NCBI GenBank assembly: GCA_959604355.1 | Contig: CAUHAO010000001.1 | Coordinates: forward strand, 62,001-126,000 | DNA from: an uncultured Eubacteriales bacterium | GTDB lineage: Bacteria > Bacillota > Clostridia > Oscillospirales > UBA644 | Direction of reading: 5' to 3' | DNA: 64,000 nucleotides | Part shown: positions 51,401 through 59,708 of the stretch, piece by piece | Position numbering within the stretch: the first letter of the stretch is position 1 | How the letters are laid out: each line of letters opens with the position of its first letter | Translations under genes and position numbers: made by a program | The notes under the pieces: model-generated | The model's input: the letters and a program-made list of their open reading frames with translations, nothing else | What the model was told of the DNA's origin: nothing | Databases searched by the model: none

Positions 51401-51577
51401 ATGTCAGAGATAAAACTCAAAGAGAACGAATCATTGGACAACGCGCTCCGTCGTTTCAAGAGACAGTGTGCAAAAAATGGAGTTCTTACCGAGCTTCGCA
51501 AGCGTGAGCATTACGAGAAGCCTTCCGTAAAGCGCAAGAAGAAGTCCGAAGCGGCAAGAAAACGTAAATACAGATAA
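51401..51577 (+). CDS. rpsU: 30S ribosomal protein S21
   Basis: This 58-residue, highly basic protein reads [20 protein letters not shown] at the start, has [20 protein letters not shown] in the middle, and ends in a Lys/Arg-rich tail ([15 protein letters not shown]). That is the full S21 pattern. S21 sits on the 30S platform near the anti-Shine-Dalgarno end of 16S rRNA and helps initiation. A G-rich ribosome binding site (GGGGGGG, 51387-51393) lies 7 bases upstream of the ATG. It has its own strong promoter and terminator, as expected for an abundant ribosomal protein. Confidence 0.95.
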   Translation: MSEIKLKENESLDNALRRFKRQCAKNGVLTELRKREHYEKPSVKRKKKSEAARKRKYR

Positions 51578-51599
51578 CCGAGATTCGACAAGAAACGAG

Positions 51600-51638
51600 G
51601 CTGTAAAGAATCGCAGATTTTTTACAGCTTCTTTTTTT
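51600..51638 (+). terminator. Rho-independent terminator of rpsU
   Basis: GCTGTAAA (51600-51607) and TTTACAGC (51621-51628) form an 8-bp stem followed by TTCTTTTTTT. Confidence 0.8.
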
Positions 51639-51652
51639 ACATGGAGGTGTGT

Positions 51653-52138
51653 ATGGGAAAAGTGCCGGTCCCGACAGCGAAATTCCGATCTGTGCAGGAA
51701 ATAACGCCGGAGGTGCTTAAACATTACGGCATCAGATGCGTTCTGACGGATCTTGACTCGACCCTTGTTCCGCACGGATTTCCCGAGCCCGACGATTTTG
51801 CACGAAAATGGCTCGACACGATGCGCGGCGCAGGTATCCCCGTGTGCATAATCTCCAATAATTCCCGCCGCAGGACGGCTCCGTTTGCCGCGGAAGCGGG
51901 CGTGGCGTATTTTTACAGGGCGTACAAACCGTCCGTGAAATATGTTGAAAAAGCGCTGAAGGTCCTCGGATGTACCGCGGACGAGGCTGTGTTTATAGGG
52001 GATCAGCTTTTTACCGATATCCGTACGGCTCAGAAGGCGGGAATGAAATCATTTCTTGTCGATCCCGTGGGAACGAAAACAACTTTGTTTATTCGCTTCA
52101 AGAGACATCTTGAGGCCCGATTGACGAAAGAAGGATGA
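51653..52138 (+). CDS. yqeG: YqeG family HAD-IIIA phosphatase
   Basis: This 161-residue phosphatase belongs to the YqeG/PGMP phosphatase group of the HAD superfamily. Motif I is VLTDLDSTLVPHG (DxDxT), motif II is CIISNNSRRR, the lysine motif lies in YRAYKPSVKYVEKAL, and motif IV is AVFIGDQLFTDIRTAQKAGM. Mitochondrial and bacterial relatives dephosphorylate phosphatidylglycerophosphate, so a role in phospholipid synthesis is possible, but it is unproven for bacterial YqeG. I choose ATG 51653 with GGAGG 5 bases upstream rather than the earlier ATG at 51641, which precedes that site. It overlaps nothing and is followed by the peptidase gene 2 bp later. Confidence 0.87.
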   Translation: MGKVPVPTAKFRSVQEITPEVLKHYGIRCVLTDLDSTLVPHGFPEPDDFARKWLDTMRGAGIPVCIISNNSRRRTAPFAAEAGVAYFYRAYKPSVKYVEKALKVLGCTADEAVFIGDQLFTDIRTAQKAGMKSFLVDPVGTKTTLFIRFKRHLEARLTKEG

Positions 52139-52140
52139 TT

Positions 52141-53217
52141 ATGAAAAAATATCAGATGCTCGGTGCAAAACTTGCAGAAAATGAAGCAGCGATACTCGTA
52201 ACGCCCGAAAACAGACGTTATTACACGTCGATGAACACGTCAAACGGTCTGCTTGTCGTCACCCGCGACGATGCGCAGTTCTTTACCGATTTCAGATATA
52301 TCACCGACGCCCGCGAACGTGTTGAAAAAGGGATAAAAGTTGACTTGCTTGACGGCACGCACGCCAATACCCTGAAAAAATCGCTCGAGGGAAGAAATAT
52401 TACCCGTATATATTTTGAAGAGAAGCATCTCAATTACGCTCAGGCGAAAGCGTTTATGGACGCTATGCCCGACGTCGAATTTGCGGAGGGTGACGCGCTG
52501 TCGGCGGATTTGAGAATGATAAAATCCGACGATGAGCTTGACAGCATCAAGGCGGCTCAGAAGATAACCGATGCGGGCTATACGCATATCCTCGATTTTG
52601 TCGCGGACAATTTTGCAAAAGGCATAACCGAAAAGGATCTCGCGTTTGAGCTCGAATTTTTCATGCGCCGCAGCGGCTCGGGAAACATGCCTTTTGACAT
52701 CATCGCGGCATCGGGCGAAAACACAGCCAAACCCCATGCCGTACCGACGGACAGAAAGCTTCGTGAGGGCGATTTTGTCACTCTTGATTTCGGCTCGACA
52801 TTCAACGGCTATTGCTCGGATATGACGCGTACTTTCGCTATCGGATACGTTACCGACGAGATGGAAAATATTTACAATACCGTTGCGGAGGCGCAGAAAA
52901 AAGCAATCGAAGGAATCCACGCGGGCATGACGGGCACAGCGTGTGACGCGCTTGCGCGTGACGTTATAAAAGCCGCGGGATACGGCGAATACTTCGGTCA
53001 TTCTTTAGGTCATTCCGTAGGCTTGCAGGTGCATGAAGCACCGAATTTCAGCCCCGCGTATATAAAGCCCATTCCGGCAGGAACGATACTCAGCGTTGAG
53101 CCCGGAATTTATATCGCGGATCAGTTCGGTGTGCGCATTGAGGACCTTGTTATCGTGCGCGAAGACGGCGTCGAAGACATAACAGGAAGCGACAAGCATC
53201 TCACGGTTATCAGATAA
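52141..53217 (+). CDS. M24 family aminopeptidase (Xaa-Pro peptidase)
   Basis: This 358-residue metallopeptidase has the creatinase-like N-terminal domain (about 1-130) and the pita-bread catalytic domain. The five metal ligands can be placed in DFGSTFNGYCSDMTRTF (two aspartates), GHSLGHSVGLQVHEAP (histidine), LSVEPGIYI (glutamate) and GVRIEDLVIV (glutamate). Such enzymes remove N-terminal residues ahead of proline from peptides in the cytoplasm. The frame opens at ATG 52135, overlapping yqeG; I prefer ATG 52141, with AAGGA a few bases upstream. It is the last gene of the yqeG unit, ahead of a terminator. Confidence 0.9.
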   Translation: MKKYQMLGAKLAENEAAILVTPENRRYYTSMNTSNGLLVVTRDDAQFFTDFRYITDARERVEKGIKVDLLDGTHANTLKKSLEGRNITRIYFEEKHLNYAQAKAFMDAMPDVEFAEGDALSADLRMIKSDDELDSIKAAQKITDAGYTHILDFVADNFAKGITEKDLAFELEFFMRRSGSGNMPFDIIAASGENTAKPHAVPTDRKLREGDFVTLDFGSTFNGYCSDMTRTFAIGYVTDEMENIYNTVAEAQKKAIEGIHAGMTGTACDALARDVIKAAGYGEYFGHSLGHSVGLQVHEAPNFSPAYIKPIPAGTILSVEPGIYIADQFGVRIEDLVIVREDGVEDITGSDKHLTVIR

Positions 53218-53249
53218 TTGACAAAAAATCGTTAACCGAGCAAGCCCTA

Positions 53250-53279
53250 TTGACAAAGACTGATTTAATATGTTAAAAT
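53250..53279 (+). promoter_or_regulatory. Sigma-A promoter of the 53343 ABC transporter gene
   Basis: TTGACA (53250-53255) and TAAAAT (53274-53279) have 18-bp spacing, 63 bp upstream of the start codon. Confidence 0.6.
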
Positions 53280-53317
53280 ACCGATGGGGGATATTTTCCT
53301 CTGTCGGTGTTTTTTTG
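53280..53317 (+). terminator. Terminator-like hairpin after the M24 peptidase gene
   Basis: ACCGA (53280-53284) and TCGGT (53304-53308), with partial inner pairing of GGGGGA and TTCCTC, are followed by GTTTTTTTG. It starts one base after the -10 box of the ABC transporter promoter, so it probably terminates read-through from the peptidase gene while sharing space with the next promoter. Confidence 0.55.
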
Positions 53318-53342
53318 AATCCACTTTAAGGAGATACAGCAT

Positions 53343-55358
53343 ATGCACGAACCTATGGGGCCTGCCGGAGGAAACGCAGCTCAAAAAAAGCCTCTTCCGA
53401 AACACCTGCGTGAATGGCCCCGATTTATCATGAACGGTGCTAAAGACCTTTTCCGCAGACTATTCTATATTTACACCCTTGTTTGGGAGGCAAGCCCGTT
53501 CATACTCGTTGTCATGGCTTTCATGGCAGTGTTCAACGGCGTGTCTCCGCTCATAAGCGCGTATATCGCAAAAATGTTTCTCGATGCGCTGGCAAAAGCC
53601 GCGAACGGACAGCTGACGGATTTCTGGCAGCTCGGCGGTCTGCTCCTTCTCCAGATAGGATACAGATTTTTTGTCCGTATAATCGGCTCGATAAACAATA
53701 CCATCGACAGACTTTCGAGCGAAATAGTTGTTTACAGTATACGTCTGCGCATAATGAACAAGGCAAAGACCATCGACCTTGCAAAATTCGATCAGCCTCA
53801 GTTTTATTCTGATCTCGAAAACGCCAACAGAGAAGTCGGAGGCCGTCCGCTTCAGATACTTTCGCAGTCTTTCAGTGTCGTGAGTACCTTAATAAGCCTT
53901 GTCGGATTTATCGCAGTTCTCGCGTCGATAATGCCGTGGGCACCGGTTATTCTCATAGTAATCTCCGTTCCTTCCGCGATAATAAGCTTTAAATACCGCA
54001 AAAAGATGTTCAACTATATCCGCAAGCGTTCCAGAGACCGCCGCGAAAAGGATTATTACAGCAACCTGCTTGTTGATAAGGATCTCGTAAAAGAGATAAA
54101 GCTTTTCGACCTCGGCGACATGTTCATAGGCAGATATAAGGAAGTTTTCGGGCGTTATTTTAATGGCATGCGTACGCTCATAGTACAGGAAAGCGCATGG
54201 GGACTTGTCGTCGCGTTCGTGCAGTCTGTCGCGACGGGCGGGATATTTCTTGTTATTTCAAAACGAGTTTTTGACGGATTTAATACCGTCGGTGACTACT
54301 CCCTTTACAGCGAGGCGCTTTTCTCGATAACAAATTCCGTTGCATCGCTCGTCAACACGGGCGCGGGGATTTACGAGGGCACGCTTTTCATTGATAACCT
54401 TATGTCGTTTATGGATGTGGAGCCGACGATAGTGCCGTCGATAGATCCTCCGAGATCGATAGATTTAAACTCGAGACATTCGATAGAATTCAGGCATGTT
54501 TCGTTCGCGTATCCCGGTACTCAGAGAGACGTACTGCACGATATAAGCTTTACCATTGAGCAGGGCGAAACGGTCGTGCTTGTCGGTCTGAACGGCGCGG
54601 GAAAAACGACATTACTTAAAATCCTTACCCGTCTTTACGATCCGACACAGGGAGTAGTGCTTTTCGACGGGCATGATATAAGAGAATACGACGTCAAGCA
54701 GCTTTATTCTGTTTTCGGCATAATATTCCAGGATTTCGGACGTTACGCGTTTACGGTAAGAGAAAATATTGCTTTCGGCAACATGGAAAACATCGACGAC
54801 CTCGAAGGAATAGCCGAAGCAGCAAAAAAGAGCAGCGCGGACGAATATATCAAAGGACTTCCAAAGGGTTATGACACGCCTCTCACACGTGTTTTTGATG
54901 AGAGCGGCAGAGAACTTTCGGTAGGTCAATGGCAGAAGATTGCTGTTGCGCGCGCATTCTTCCGCAACAGTCCGATAATGATTCTCGACGAGCCTACTGC
55001 GTCGCTCGACGCAATCGCCGAGCAGAAAATTTTCAGCCAGTTCGGTGAGCTTTCAAAGACTAAAGACGGCATGCCGAAAACGACGGTCTTCGTTTCCCAC
55101 AGACTTTCTTCGGCAACTATCGCCGATAAAATATTCGTACTCGACGGCGGCGTTCTTGCTGAGGTCGGCACGCATCGAGAGTTGATGGCGAAAAACGGCA
55201 TTTACGCAGAGCTTTTCAACACTCAGGCACGCCGTTATATAGAGAATGCGGAAGTACCCGACGAGGGCGAAGAAAAAGCGACCGGCGGTGAAGACAAACG
55301 AGGCCATGACGAGCCTCACGGAGGACCTCACGGCGAGCCTCACGGAGGAGGGCACTGA
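53343..55358 (+). CDS. ABC transporter, fused permease/ATPase, with histidine-rich tail
   Basis: This 671-residue exporter-type half-transporter has six membrane helices (about 45-320). The ATPase follows with Walker A LVGLNGAGKTTLL (near 415), a non-standard signature LSVGQWQKIAVARAF (the usual LSGGQ has Val for the first Gly), Walker B MILDEPTASLD and the H-loop FVSHRLSSA. The N-terminus is Met/Gly/Pro-rich (MHEPMGPAGGNAA). The C-terminus ends in a repetitive, histidine- and glycine-rich tail (HDEPHGGPHGEPHGGGH) that could bind metal. It stands alone, so it is probably a homodimer. Substrate unknown; a metal-linked role is only a guess from the tail. GGAGA lies upstream of ATG 53343. Confidence 0.86.
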   Translation: MHEPMGPAGGNAAQKKPLPKHLREWPRFIMNGAKDLFRRLFYIYTLVWEASPFILVVMAFMAVFNGVSPLISAYIAKMFLDALAKAANGQLTDFWQLGGLLLLQIGYRFFVRIIGSINNTIDRLSSEIVVYSIRLRIMNKAKTIDLAKFDQPQFYSDLENANREVGGRPLQILSQSFSVVSTLISLVGFIAVLASIMPWAPVILIVISVPSAIISFKYRKKMFNYIRKRSRDRREKDYYSNLLVDKDLVKEIKLFDLGDMFIGRYKEVFGRYFNGMRTLIVQESAWGLVVAFVQSVATGGIFLVISKRVFDGFNTVGDYSLYSEALFSITNSVASLVNTGAGIYEGTLFIDNLMSFMDVEPTIVPSIDPPRSIDLNSRHSIEFRHVSFAYPGTQRDVLHDISFTIEQGETVVLVGLNGAGKTTLLKILTRLYDPTQGVVLFDGHDIREYDVKQLYSVFGIIFQDFGRYAFTVRENIAFGNMENIDDLEGIAEAAKKSSADEYIKGLPKGYDTPLTRVFDESGRELSVGQWQKIAVARAFFRNSPIMILDEPTASLDAIAEQKIFSQFGELSKTKDGMPKTTVFVSHRLSSATIADKIFVLDGGVLAEVGTHRELMAKNGIYAELFNTQARRYIENAEVPDEGEEKATGGEDKRGHDEPHGGPHGEPHGGGH

Positions 55359-55601
55359 AAGCCTTGAAACGAGCATTCGCAGAGGCGCATGAGGAAAAAA
55401 CAACACGCCCCCGCGCGGGGGATGCAACAGAATACATATACGCTCGCTTTTCACGTCTTTGTTATTTTGATTAAAGTTACAATTCAGTTCAAATATTTAA
55501 CAAATAAAAAAAACAAAAAATCGGTATACTTGTAAATAATTGATTTATTGACTTTAATATCACTTTTATGACGTGAAAGAGAGTGAAAGGATTTCCGTAA
55601 A

Positions 55602-56396
55602 ATGTTTGATTTTGACGTACAGCGATACCTTGAGCGTATCGGTATAATATCAGATCTTCCCGGACGAGGGGATTATCCCGCACCTACCGTTGAAACCCTT
55701 ACAAACTTGCAGGCGGCTCATCTCATGACCGTCCCGTATGAAAATTTTGATCTCGTAAATCATGATCCGATAGGTCTGAAGACCGAGGATCTTTTCAATA
55801 AAATCGTCAACCACCGCCGCGGCGGGTATTCTTTTGAGTTAAACGGTGCTTTCGGAGATCTGCTTCGTTCAATGAATTTTGACGTGACCGAACATCTGTC
55901 CAGGTTTATGCTCGACAGCGAGGAAGTGCCGATGCGTTTGCACAGAGTTCTAAAGGTGCACTTTTTCGATGCCACGTATATTTGCGATGTCGGACTCGGA
56001 GTGGAGTCTCCTCGAATTCCGATAAAACTCGAGGAAGATACGGTACAGAGCGACGGATTCGCGGAATACAGACTCGAGCGTGATCCGTTCCACGGTTGGA
56101 TGCTTTGGCAGAAAAAGAAAATGGACGGGTGGAAGAAGTTTTATACCGTTTCCGATGAAATATGTCTTACCGTTGACTTCACGGCTGCAAACTTCTGGTG
56201 CGCAGAAAGCAAAGATTCTCCGTTCAATAAGGAAATCAGAGTCTGTCTGAGAACGGACGGCGGTCTGAATACCTTTGACGGAAAGACTTTCCGCATTGTC
56301 TCTTCGGACAGGGAAGCAAGGCTTCTCAAACCCGAGGACAAACGTGACTGCGCGGATAAACTGCGTGAATATTTCGGGCTCAATATAGCACTTTAA
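55602..56396 (+). CDS. Arylamine N-acetyltransferase homologue with Ser in place of the catalytic Cys
   Basis: This 264-residue protein of the NAT family normally would transfer acetyl groups from acetyl-CoA to arylamines through a Cys-His-Asp triad. The fold markers are present: LQAAHLMTVPYENFDLVNHD, then NHRRGGYSFELNGAFGDLL, MRLHRVLKVHF and CDVGLGVESP. The triad aligns as residue 77, His114 and Asp129, but residue 77 is Ser (codon TCT, 55830-55832) where the family has Cys in RGGxCFELN. A normal NAT reaction is therefore doubtful; the protein may be inactive or do different chemistry. It lies 27 bp upstream of thrC, possibly in one operon. The 243 bp before it hold only a GC-rich palindrome (55408-55421) and AT-rich DNA. 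Confidence 0.85.
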   Translation: MFDFDVQRYLERIGIISDLPGRGDYPAPTVETLTNLQAAHLMTVPYENFDLVNHDPIGLKTEDLFNKIVNHRRGGYSFELNGAFGDLLRSMNFDVTEHLSRFMLDSEEVPMRLHRVLKVHFFDATYICDVGLGVESPRIPIKLEEDTVQSDGFAEYRLERDPFHGWMLWQKKKMDGWKKFYTVSDEICLTVDFTAANFWCAESKDSPFNKEIRVCLRTDGGLNTFDGKTFRIVSSDREARLLKPEDKRDCADKLREYFGLNIAL

Positions 56397-56423
56397 AAGA
56401 AAAGACTGAGAGGAATAATAAAA

Positions 56424-57491
56424 ATGTACGAAGGTGTAATCAGAAAATACCGTGAATATCTTCCCGTAGGAGACGATTCGAGCATCGTAACGCTCAATGA
56501 AGGCAATACGCTCTTTCTTAAACTGAAAAATCTTCCGTCGGCTATCGGGCTGCCGAAGAATGCCGATATGTATATAAAATTCGAGGGTCTCAACCCCACA
56601 GGTTCGTTCAAGGACAGAGGCATGACTATGGCGGTTACCAAGGCCAATGAAGCGGGCTCAAAAGCCGTCATTTGCGCCTCCACGGGCAACACGTCCGCGT
56701 CCGCGGCGGCATACGCTGCTGTTGCGGGAATGAAGGCGTATGTGCTTATTCCCGACCGCAAGATCGCTCTGGGCAAACTCGCTCAGGCTATAATCTACGG
56801 TGCGGAAGTTATCGCCATCGACGGCAACTTCGACGACGCGCTCAATATGGTCATTCAGCTTTCCAAGACCGAGCCTGTAACGCTTGTCAACTCTGTCAAC
56901 CCCTACAGACTGCAGGGGCAGAAGACCGCGGCTTTCGAAATTTGCGACGCTCTCGGCAGAGCTCCCGACTACCTCGTCCTTCCCGTCGGCAACGCCGGCA
57001 ACATTTCCGCGTACTGGATGGGTTTCAAGGAATACTACGAGAATAAAAAAGTTCTCAATCTCCCCAAAATGACAGGTTTCCAGGCGGCAGGCGCGGCTCC
57101 GATAGTCGAAGACCGCATTTTCCCGAACCCCGAAACCGTCGCGACCGCAATAAGAATAGGCAACCCGGCAAGCTGGAAGCTCGCTGTCAACGCAAGAGAC
57201 GAGAGCAACGGCTCCATCGACAAAGTAACCGACGATGAGATACTCGAAGCACAGAAACTTCTCGCCTCAAATGACGGCATCTTTGCCGAGCCAGCCTCCT
57301 GCGCACCCATCGCAGGTGTCATAAAAATGATAAAAGAAAACAAATTCCCCAAGGATAAGCATATAGATATCGTCTGCGTCCTCACAGGCAACGGTCTTAA
57401 AGACACGTCCGTCGTTGTCAATGATCGCACCGAAGAGCAGATAAAGCATTTCAAGCCCGATCTTGCGGCTCTTTCGACACTTTTTCATTAA
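56424..57491 (+). CDS. thrC: Threonine synthase
   Basis: This 355-residue PLP enzyme converts O-phosphohomoserine to threonine. The PLP lysine is in [20 protein letters not shown] (core GSFKDRGM). The [17 protein letters not shown] motif binds the substrate phosphate. Phosphate-binding glycines lie in [16 protein letters not shown], and the C-terminal [13 protein letters not shown] is typical. The family length (about 350) fits the short bacterial form. GAGAGGA precedes the ATG. It is followed 18 bp later by thrB, so these two enzymes form the last two steps of threonine synthesis. Codon use appears somewhat richer in C-ending codons than neighbours, which may reflect high expression. Confidence 0.95.
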   Translation: MYEGVIRKYREYLPVGDDSSIVTLNEGNTLFLKLKNLPSAIGLPKNADMYIKFEGLNPTGSFKDRGMTMAVTKANEAGSKAVICASTGNTSASAAAYAAVAGMKAYVLIPDRKIALGKLAQAIIYGAEVIAIDGNFDDALNMVIQLSKTEPVTLVNSVNPYRLQGQKTAAFEICDALGRAPDYLVLPVGNAGNISAYWMGFKEYYENKKVLNLPKMTGFQAAGAAPIVEDRIFPNPETVATAIRIGNPASWKLAVNARDESNGSIDKVTDDEILEAQKLLASNDGIFAEPASCAPIAGVIKMIKENKFPKDKHIDIVCVLTGNGLKDTSVVVNDRTEEQIKHFKPDLAALSTLFH

Positions 57492-57509
57492 ACCTTTCAC
57501 GGTGACAGA

Positions 57510-58442
57510 ATGTTCAAAGTAAAAGTTCCCGCCACGAGTGCGAATATGGGACCGTGTTTCGACACGGCGGGCATCGCACTGTCTTTGTATAATGAAGTGG
57601 AGGTCTTTGACGAAAGGGATCTCTCTTCCTCGCCGCGCGCGAAGATTGAATCCGTGTGCCGTATAGACGAGCGTGTCAGATGCGATGAAAAGATTCCGAC
57701 AGATGAGACGAATCTTATTTATTCCACCGTCGTAAGCTTTTGTAAAGACACGGGCGTTGATGTGCCGGGGTTTGCCATGCGCCAGACTGATACGGTTCCT
57801 CTCACAAGAGGACTCGGAAGCAGTGCCGCGTGTATTACTGCGGGGCTCATTATCGCAAATGAGCTTACGGGAAAAAGGTTTTCCCGCGACGAACTGCTTC
57901 ATATGGCCGTGCGTATCGAGGGGCATCCCGATAACGTTGCTCCTGCATTTCTGGGCGGAATGGTCGTGGGCGCTATTGACGGCGGAAGATTCGACTATGT
58001 AAAGATACCTGTGAGCGATAAACTCGCTTTTACGGCGCTTATTCCCGATTTTACGCTTTCCACGTCCGCGGCAAGAGCCGTTTTACCGACGTCGTATACA
58101 CGCGCGCAGGCAGTGTTCAACTGCTCGCGCACAGCTCTGCTTATTGCGTCTATGATGACGGGAAATTTTGACTCTCTTTCCGTGGCCGTGCAGGACGAAA
58201 TACATCAGCCTTACCGCAAAGCTCTCGTGCCGGATATGGAGAATATTTTCGCTCAGGCTCTCTCTTTCGGAAGCTACGGCGGATATCTCAGCGGCGCGGG
58301 CCCGACACTGTTGCTCATAAATCCTGCGGATAAACACGATTTCATTAACGAGCAGATATCAAAATACATAGCTACCGCGGATGTTTTCAGACTTGTTCTG
58401 CCTTTGGCGGTCGATGCGGACGGCGCAAAGGTCATCTATTGA
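57510..58442 (+). CDS. thrB: Homoserine kinase
   Basis: This 310-residue GHMP-family kinase phosphorylates homoserine to O-phosphohomoserine, the substrate of the threonine synthase encoded just upstream. Motif 1 is VKVPATSANMGPCFDTAGIAL, whose core is PATSANMGPCFD. The ATP-binding motif 2 is VPLTRGLGSSAACITAGL (GLGSS). Motif 3 is SGAGPTLLLI near the C-terminus. No strong ribosome binding site is visible before the ATG (CACGGTGACAGA), so translation may be partly coupled to thrC. It is cytoplasmic. No other threonine or homoserine genes occur in the window. Confidence 0.94.
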   Translation: MFKVKVPATSANMGPCFDTAGIALSLYNEVEVFDERDLSSSPRAKIESVCRIDERVRCDEKIPTDETNLIYSTVVSFCKDTGVDVPGFAMRQTDTVPLTRGLGSSAACITAGLIIANELTGKRFSRDELLHMAVRIEGHPDNVAPAFLGGMVVGAIDGGRFDYVKIPVSDKLAFTALIPDFTLSTSAARAVLPTSYTRAQAVFNCSRTALLIASMMTGNFDSLSVAVQDEIHQPYRKALVPDMENIFAQALSFGSYGGYLSGAGPTLLLINPADKHDFINEQISKYIATADVFRLVLPLAVDADGAKVIY

Positions 58443-58475
58443 ACATAAACAGCAAATTTCAACGGAGGTGAGAAC

Positions 58476-59090
58476 ATGGACGAACAGAAAAACCCAATAG
58501 CCGAGAATATTTCATCGCTGCGTCTCGCCGCAGGCTATACTCAGGCGGATCTCGCGGAAATGCTCGGATATACGGATAAGGCAGTTTCAAAATGGGAACG
58601 CGCGGAATCTGTCCCTGATGTTTTCGTGCTCAAGAAAATCGCGGATCTTTTCGGCGTGACTGTAGACTATATGCTCACTACGCACAACACCGCGGAAGTC
58701 GCCGCGCCGAAGAAAAAAAAGCATAATCAGCTCATCATCACGCTTCTCAGCGTTGCGCTCGTGTGGTTCCTTGCGACGTTTGCGTACGTTGTGGGCTGTA
58801 TCGTTCCTGCAAGTATGCCCGGAATGTGGCTCGCTTTCGTCGCGGCAGTACCCGTGTCGTGCATTTTATTAATTATATTCAACTCGATATGGGGCAAGAA
58901 AAAGTATAATTTCATTTTCATTTCCGGCCTTGTATGGTCAACTCTCGCGTTTGTTTACCTGTTGTTACTTGACCATAACTATTGGCTCATATTTATGATC
59001 GGCATCCCAGCACAGGCAATAATATTGCTTTGGTCGAGACTCAGAACGTGGACGAGCGGCAAATTCTCGGCAAAGAAGGGAAAAAAATGA
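58476..59090 (+). CDS. XRE-family transcriptional regulator with membrane C-terminus
   Basis: This 204-residue protein has an N-terminal helix-turn-helix domain (about 8-65; ENISSLRLAAGYTQADLAEM and DKAVSKWERAESVPDVFVLK). A lysine-rich linker (PKKKKHN) and four predicted membrane helices follow (about 83-103, 108-130, 139-160, 165-185), then a short basic tail. It is thus a membrane-tethered DNA-binding protein, a layout seen in many Clostridia. GGAGG lies 8 bases upstream of ATG 58476. The stop overlaps the next gene as ATGA, so the two are translationally coupled and probably act together. The target and signal are unknown. Confidence 0.88.
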   Translation: MDEQKNPIAENISSLRLAAGYTQADLAEMLGYTDKAVSKWERAESVPDVFVLKKIADLFGVTVDYMLTTHNTAEVAAPKKKKHNQLIITLLSVALVWFLATFAYVVGCIVPASMPGMWLAFVAAVPVSCILLIIFNSIWGKKKYNFIFISGLVWSTLAFVYLLLLDHNYWLIFMIGIPAQAIILLWSRLRTWTSGKFSAKKGKK

Positions 59091-59413
59091 ACAAGAACGA
59101 CTCCGAAGATAAGACTTCATCTTATACCGCCGAGGATTGGGAGCGTGTGAACGCGTACAAAGATGCGGTAATGGAGGAGTTCGCGCGTCTTAAAGATGAG
59201 GTCTCTCCCGACAGCCATGAGGCTTTTGCCGCGGTAAGAGCGTGGCAGAAATTCCTTACGCTCAATTTCGGGGATTGCCCTGACTGTGTGCTCTTCATGC
59301 TTGGCAGGGCTTACGCCGCGCCCGATGCGGCGGCAAAGATAGACGAATACGGCAAAGGTACGGCTGCTTTCATGTGCTCGGCAATAGAAGCGCTTGAAAG
59401 ATCTCTTGAATAG
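59087..59413 (+). CDS. Stand-alone TipAS-like domain protein
   Basis: This is a 108-residue all-helical protein. The section from YKDAVMEEFARLKDEVSPDS through WQKFLTLNFGDCPDCVLFML and YAAPDAAAKIDEYGKGTAAF to CSAIEAL resembles the TipAS antibiotic-recognition domain, with a spacing like 'YxxDPRFxxxIDxxxPGLAxFxxxAI'. In Streptomyces TipA that domain follows a MerR-type HTH and binds thiopeptides; here it is a separate protein. The start ATG 59087 overlaps the XRE gene stop (ATGA); the frame opens earlier, but inside that gene. The likeness is moderate, and ligand binding is unproven. It ends with TAG. Confidence 0.68.
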   Translation: MNKNDSEDKTSSYTAEDWERVNAYKDAVMEEFARLKDEVSPDSHEAFAAVRAWQKFLTLNFGDCPDCVLFMLGRAYAAPDAAAKIDEYGKGTAAFMCSAIEALERSLE

Positions 59414-59419
59414 AACACA

Positions 59420-59449
59420 AAGCGAGGCTTCTGCCTCGCTTAATTCTTT
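59420..59449 (+). terminator. Terminator after the XRE/TipAS pair
   Basis: AAGCGAGGC (59420-59428) and GCCTCGCTT (59433-59441) form a perfect 9-bp stem with a TTCT loop, followed by a weak AATTCTTT. Confidence 0.7.
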
Positions 59450-59484
59450 CGCGTGACAGGATTTTGAATATTTTTTTACAACCA

Positions 59485-59513
59485 TTGACAAGGCACGAAA
59501 AATATGATACAAT
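59485..59513 (+). promoter_or_regulatory. Sigma-A promoter of the riboswitch-controlled ATPase gene
   Basis: TTGACA (59485-59490) and TACAAT (59508-59513) have 17-bp spacing. The start near 59520 precedes the riboswitch. Confidence 0.8.
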
Positions 59514-59534
59514 AATCCGAGAAAATAAAGATCT

Positions 59535-59639
59535 CTTGAGGGAGTAATCCGTGCGGCTAGTTCGCATAGGCAGGTCGTCATCTCGGTGCTTGCACCCGGT
59601 CTGTCAGAGAAGTTTTTCTCAATAGGAATGAGACTCAGG
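59535..59639 (+). promoter_or_regulatory. yybP-ykoY (Mn2+) riboswitch aptamer
   Basis: The leader has the conserved parts of the class in order: GGGAGTA (59540-59546), GGTCGTCATCTCGG near 59573, CCGGTCTG near 59596-59603, and TGAGACTCAGG at 59629-59639. P1 pairs CTTGAG (59535-59540) with CTCAGG (59634-59639). The same CTCAGG also starts the terminator stem, so metal binding that holds P1 would free transcription, matching the known ON behaviour of this riboswitch class. Confidence 0.8.
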
Positions 59640-59676
59640 TATAGTTAATATACTATACTTGAGATTTTTTATTTTT
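59634..59676 (+). terminator. Riboswitch expression-platform terminator
   Basis: CTCAGGTATAG (59634-59644) and CTATACTTGAG (59653-59663) form an 11-bp stem with one G-T pair and an 8-nt loop, followed by ATTTTTTATTTTT. It shares CTCAGG with P1 of the aptamer. Confidence 0.85.
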
Positions 59677-59708
59677 CAGTAAAAATATATGAGAGGACAG
59701 AAAAAATT

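Noticed and set aside
55408..55421. GC-rich palindrome CCCCCGCGCGGGGG after the ABC transporter gene
   Set aside because: No T run follows on the plus strand, and no minus-strand gene ends there, so I do not call it a terminator.
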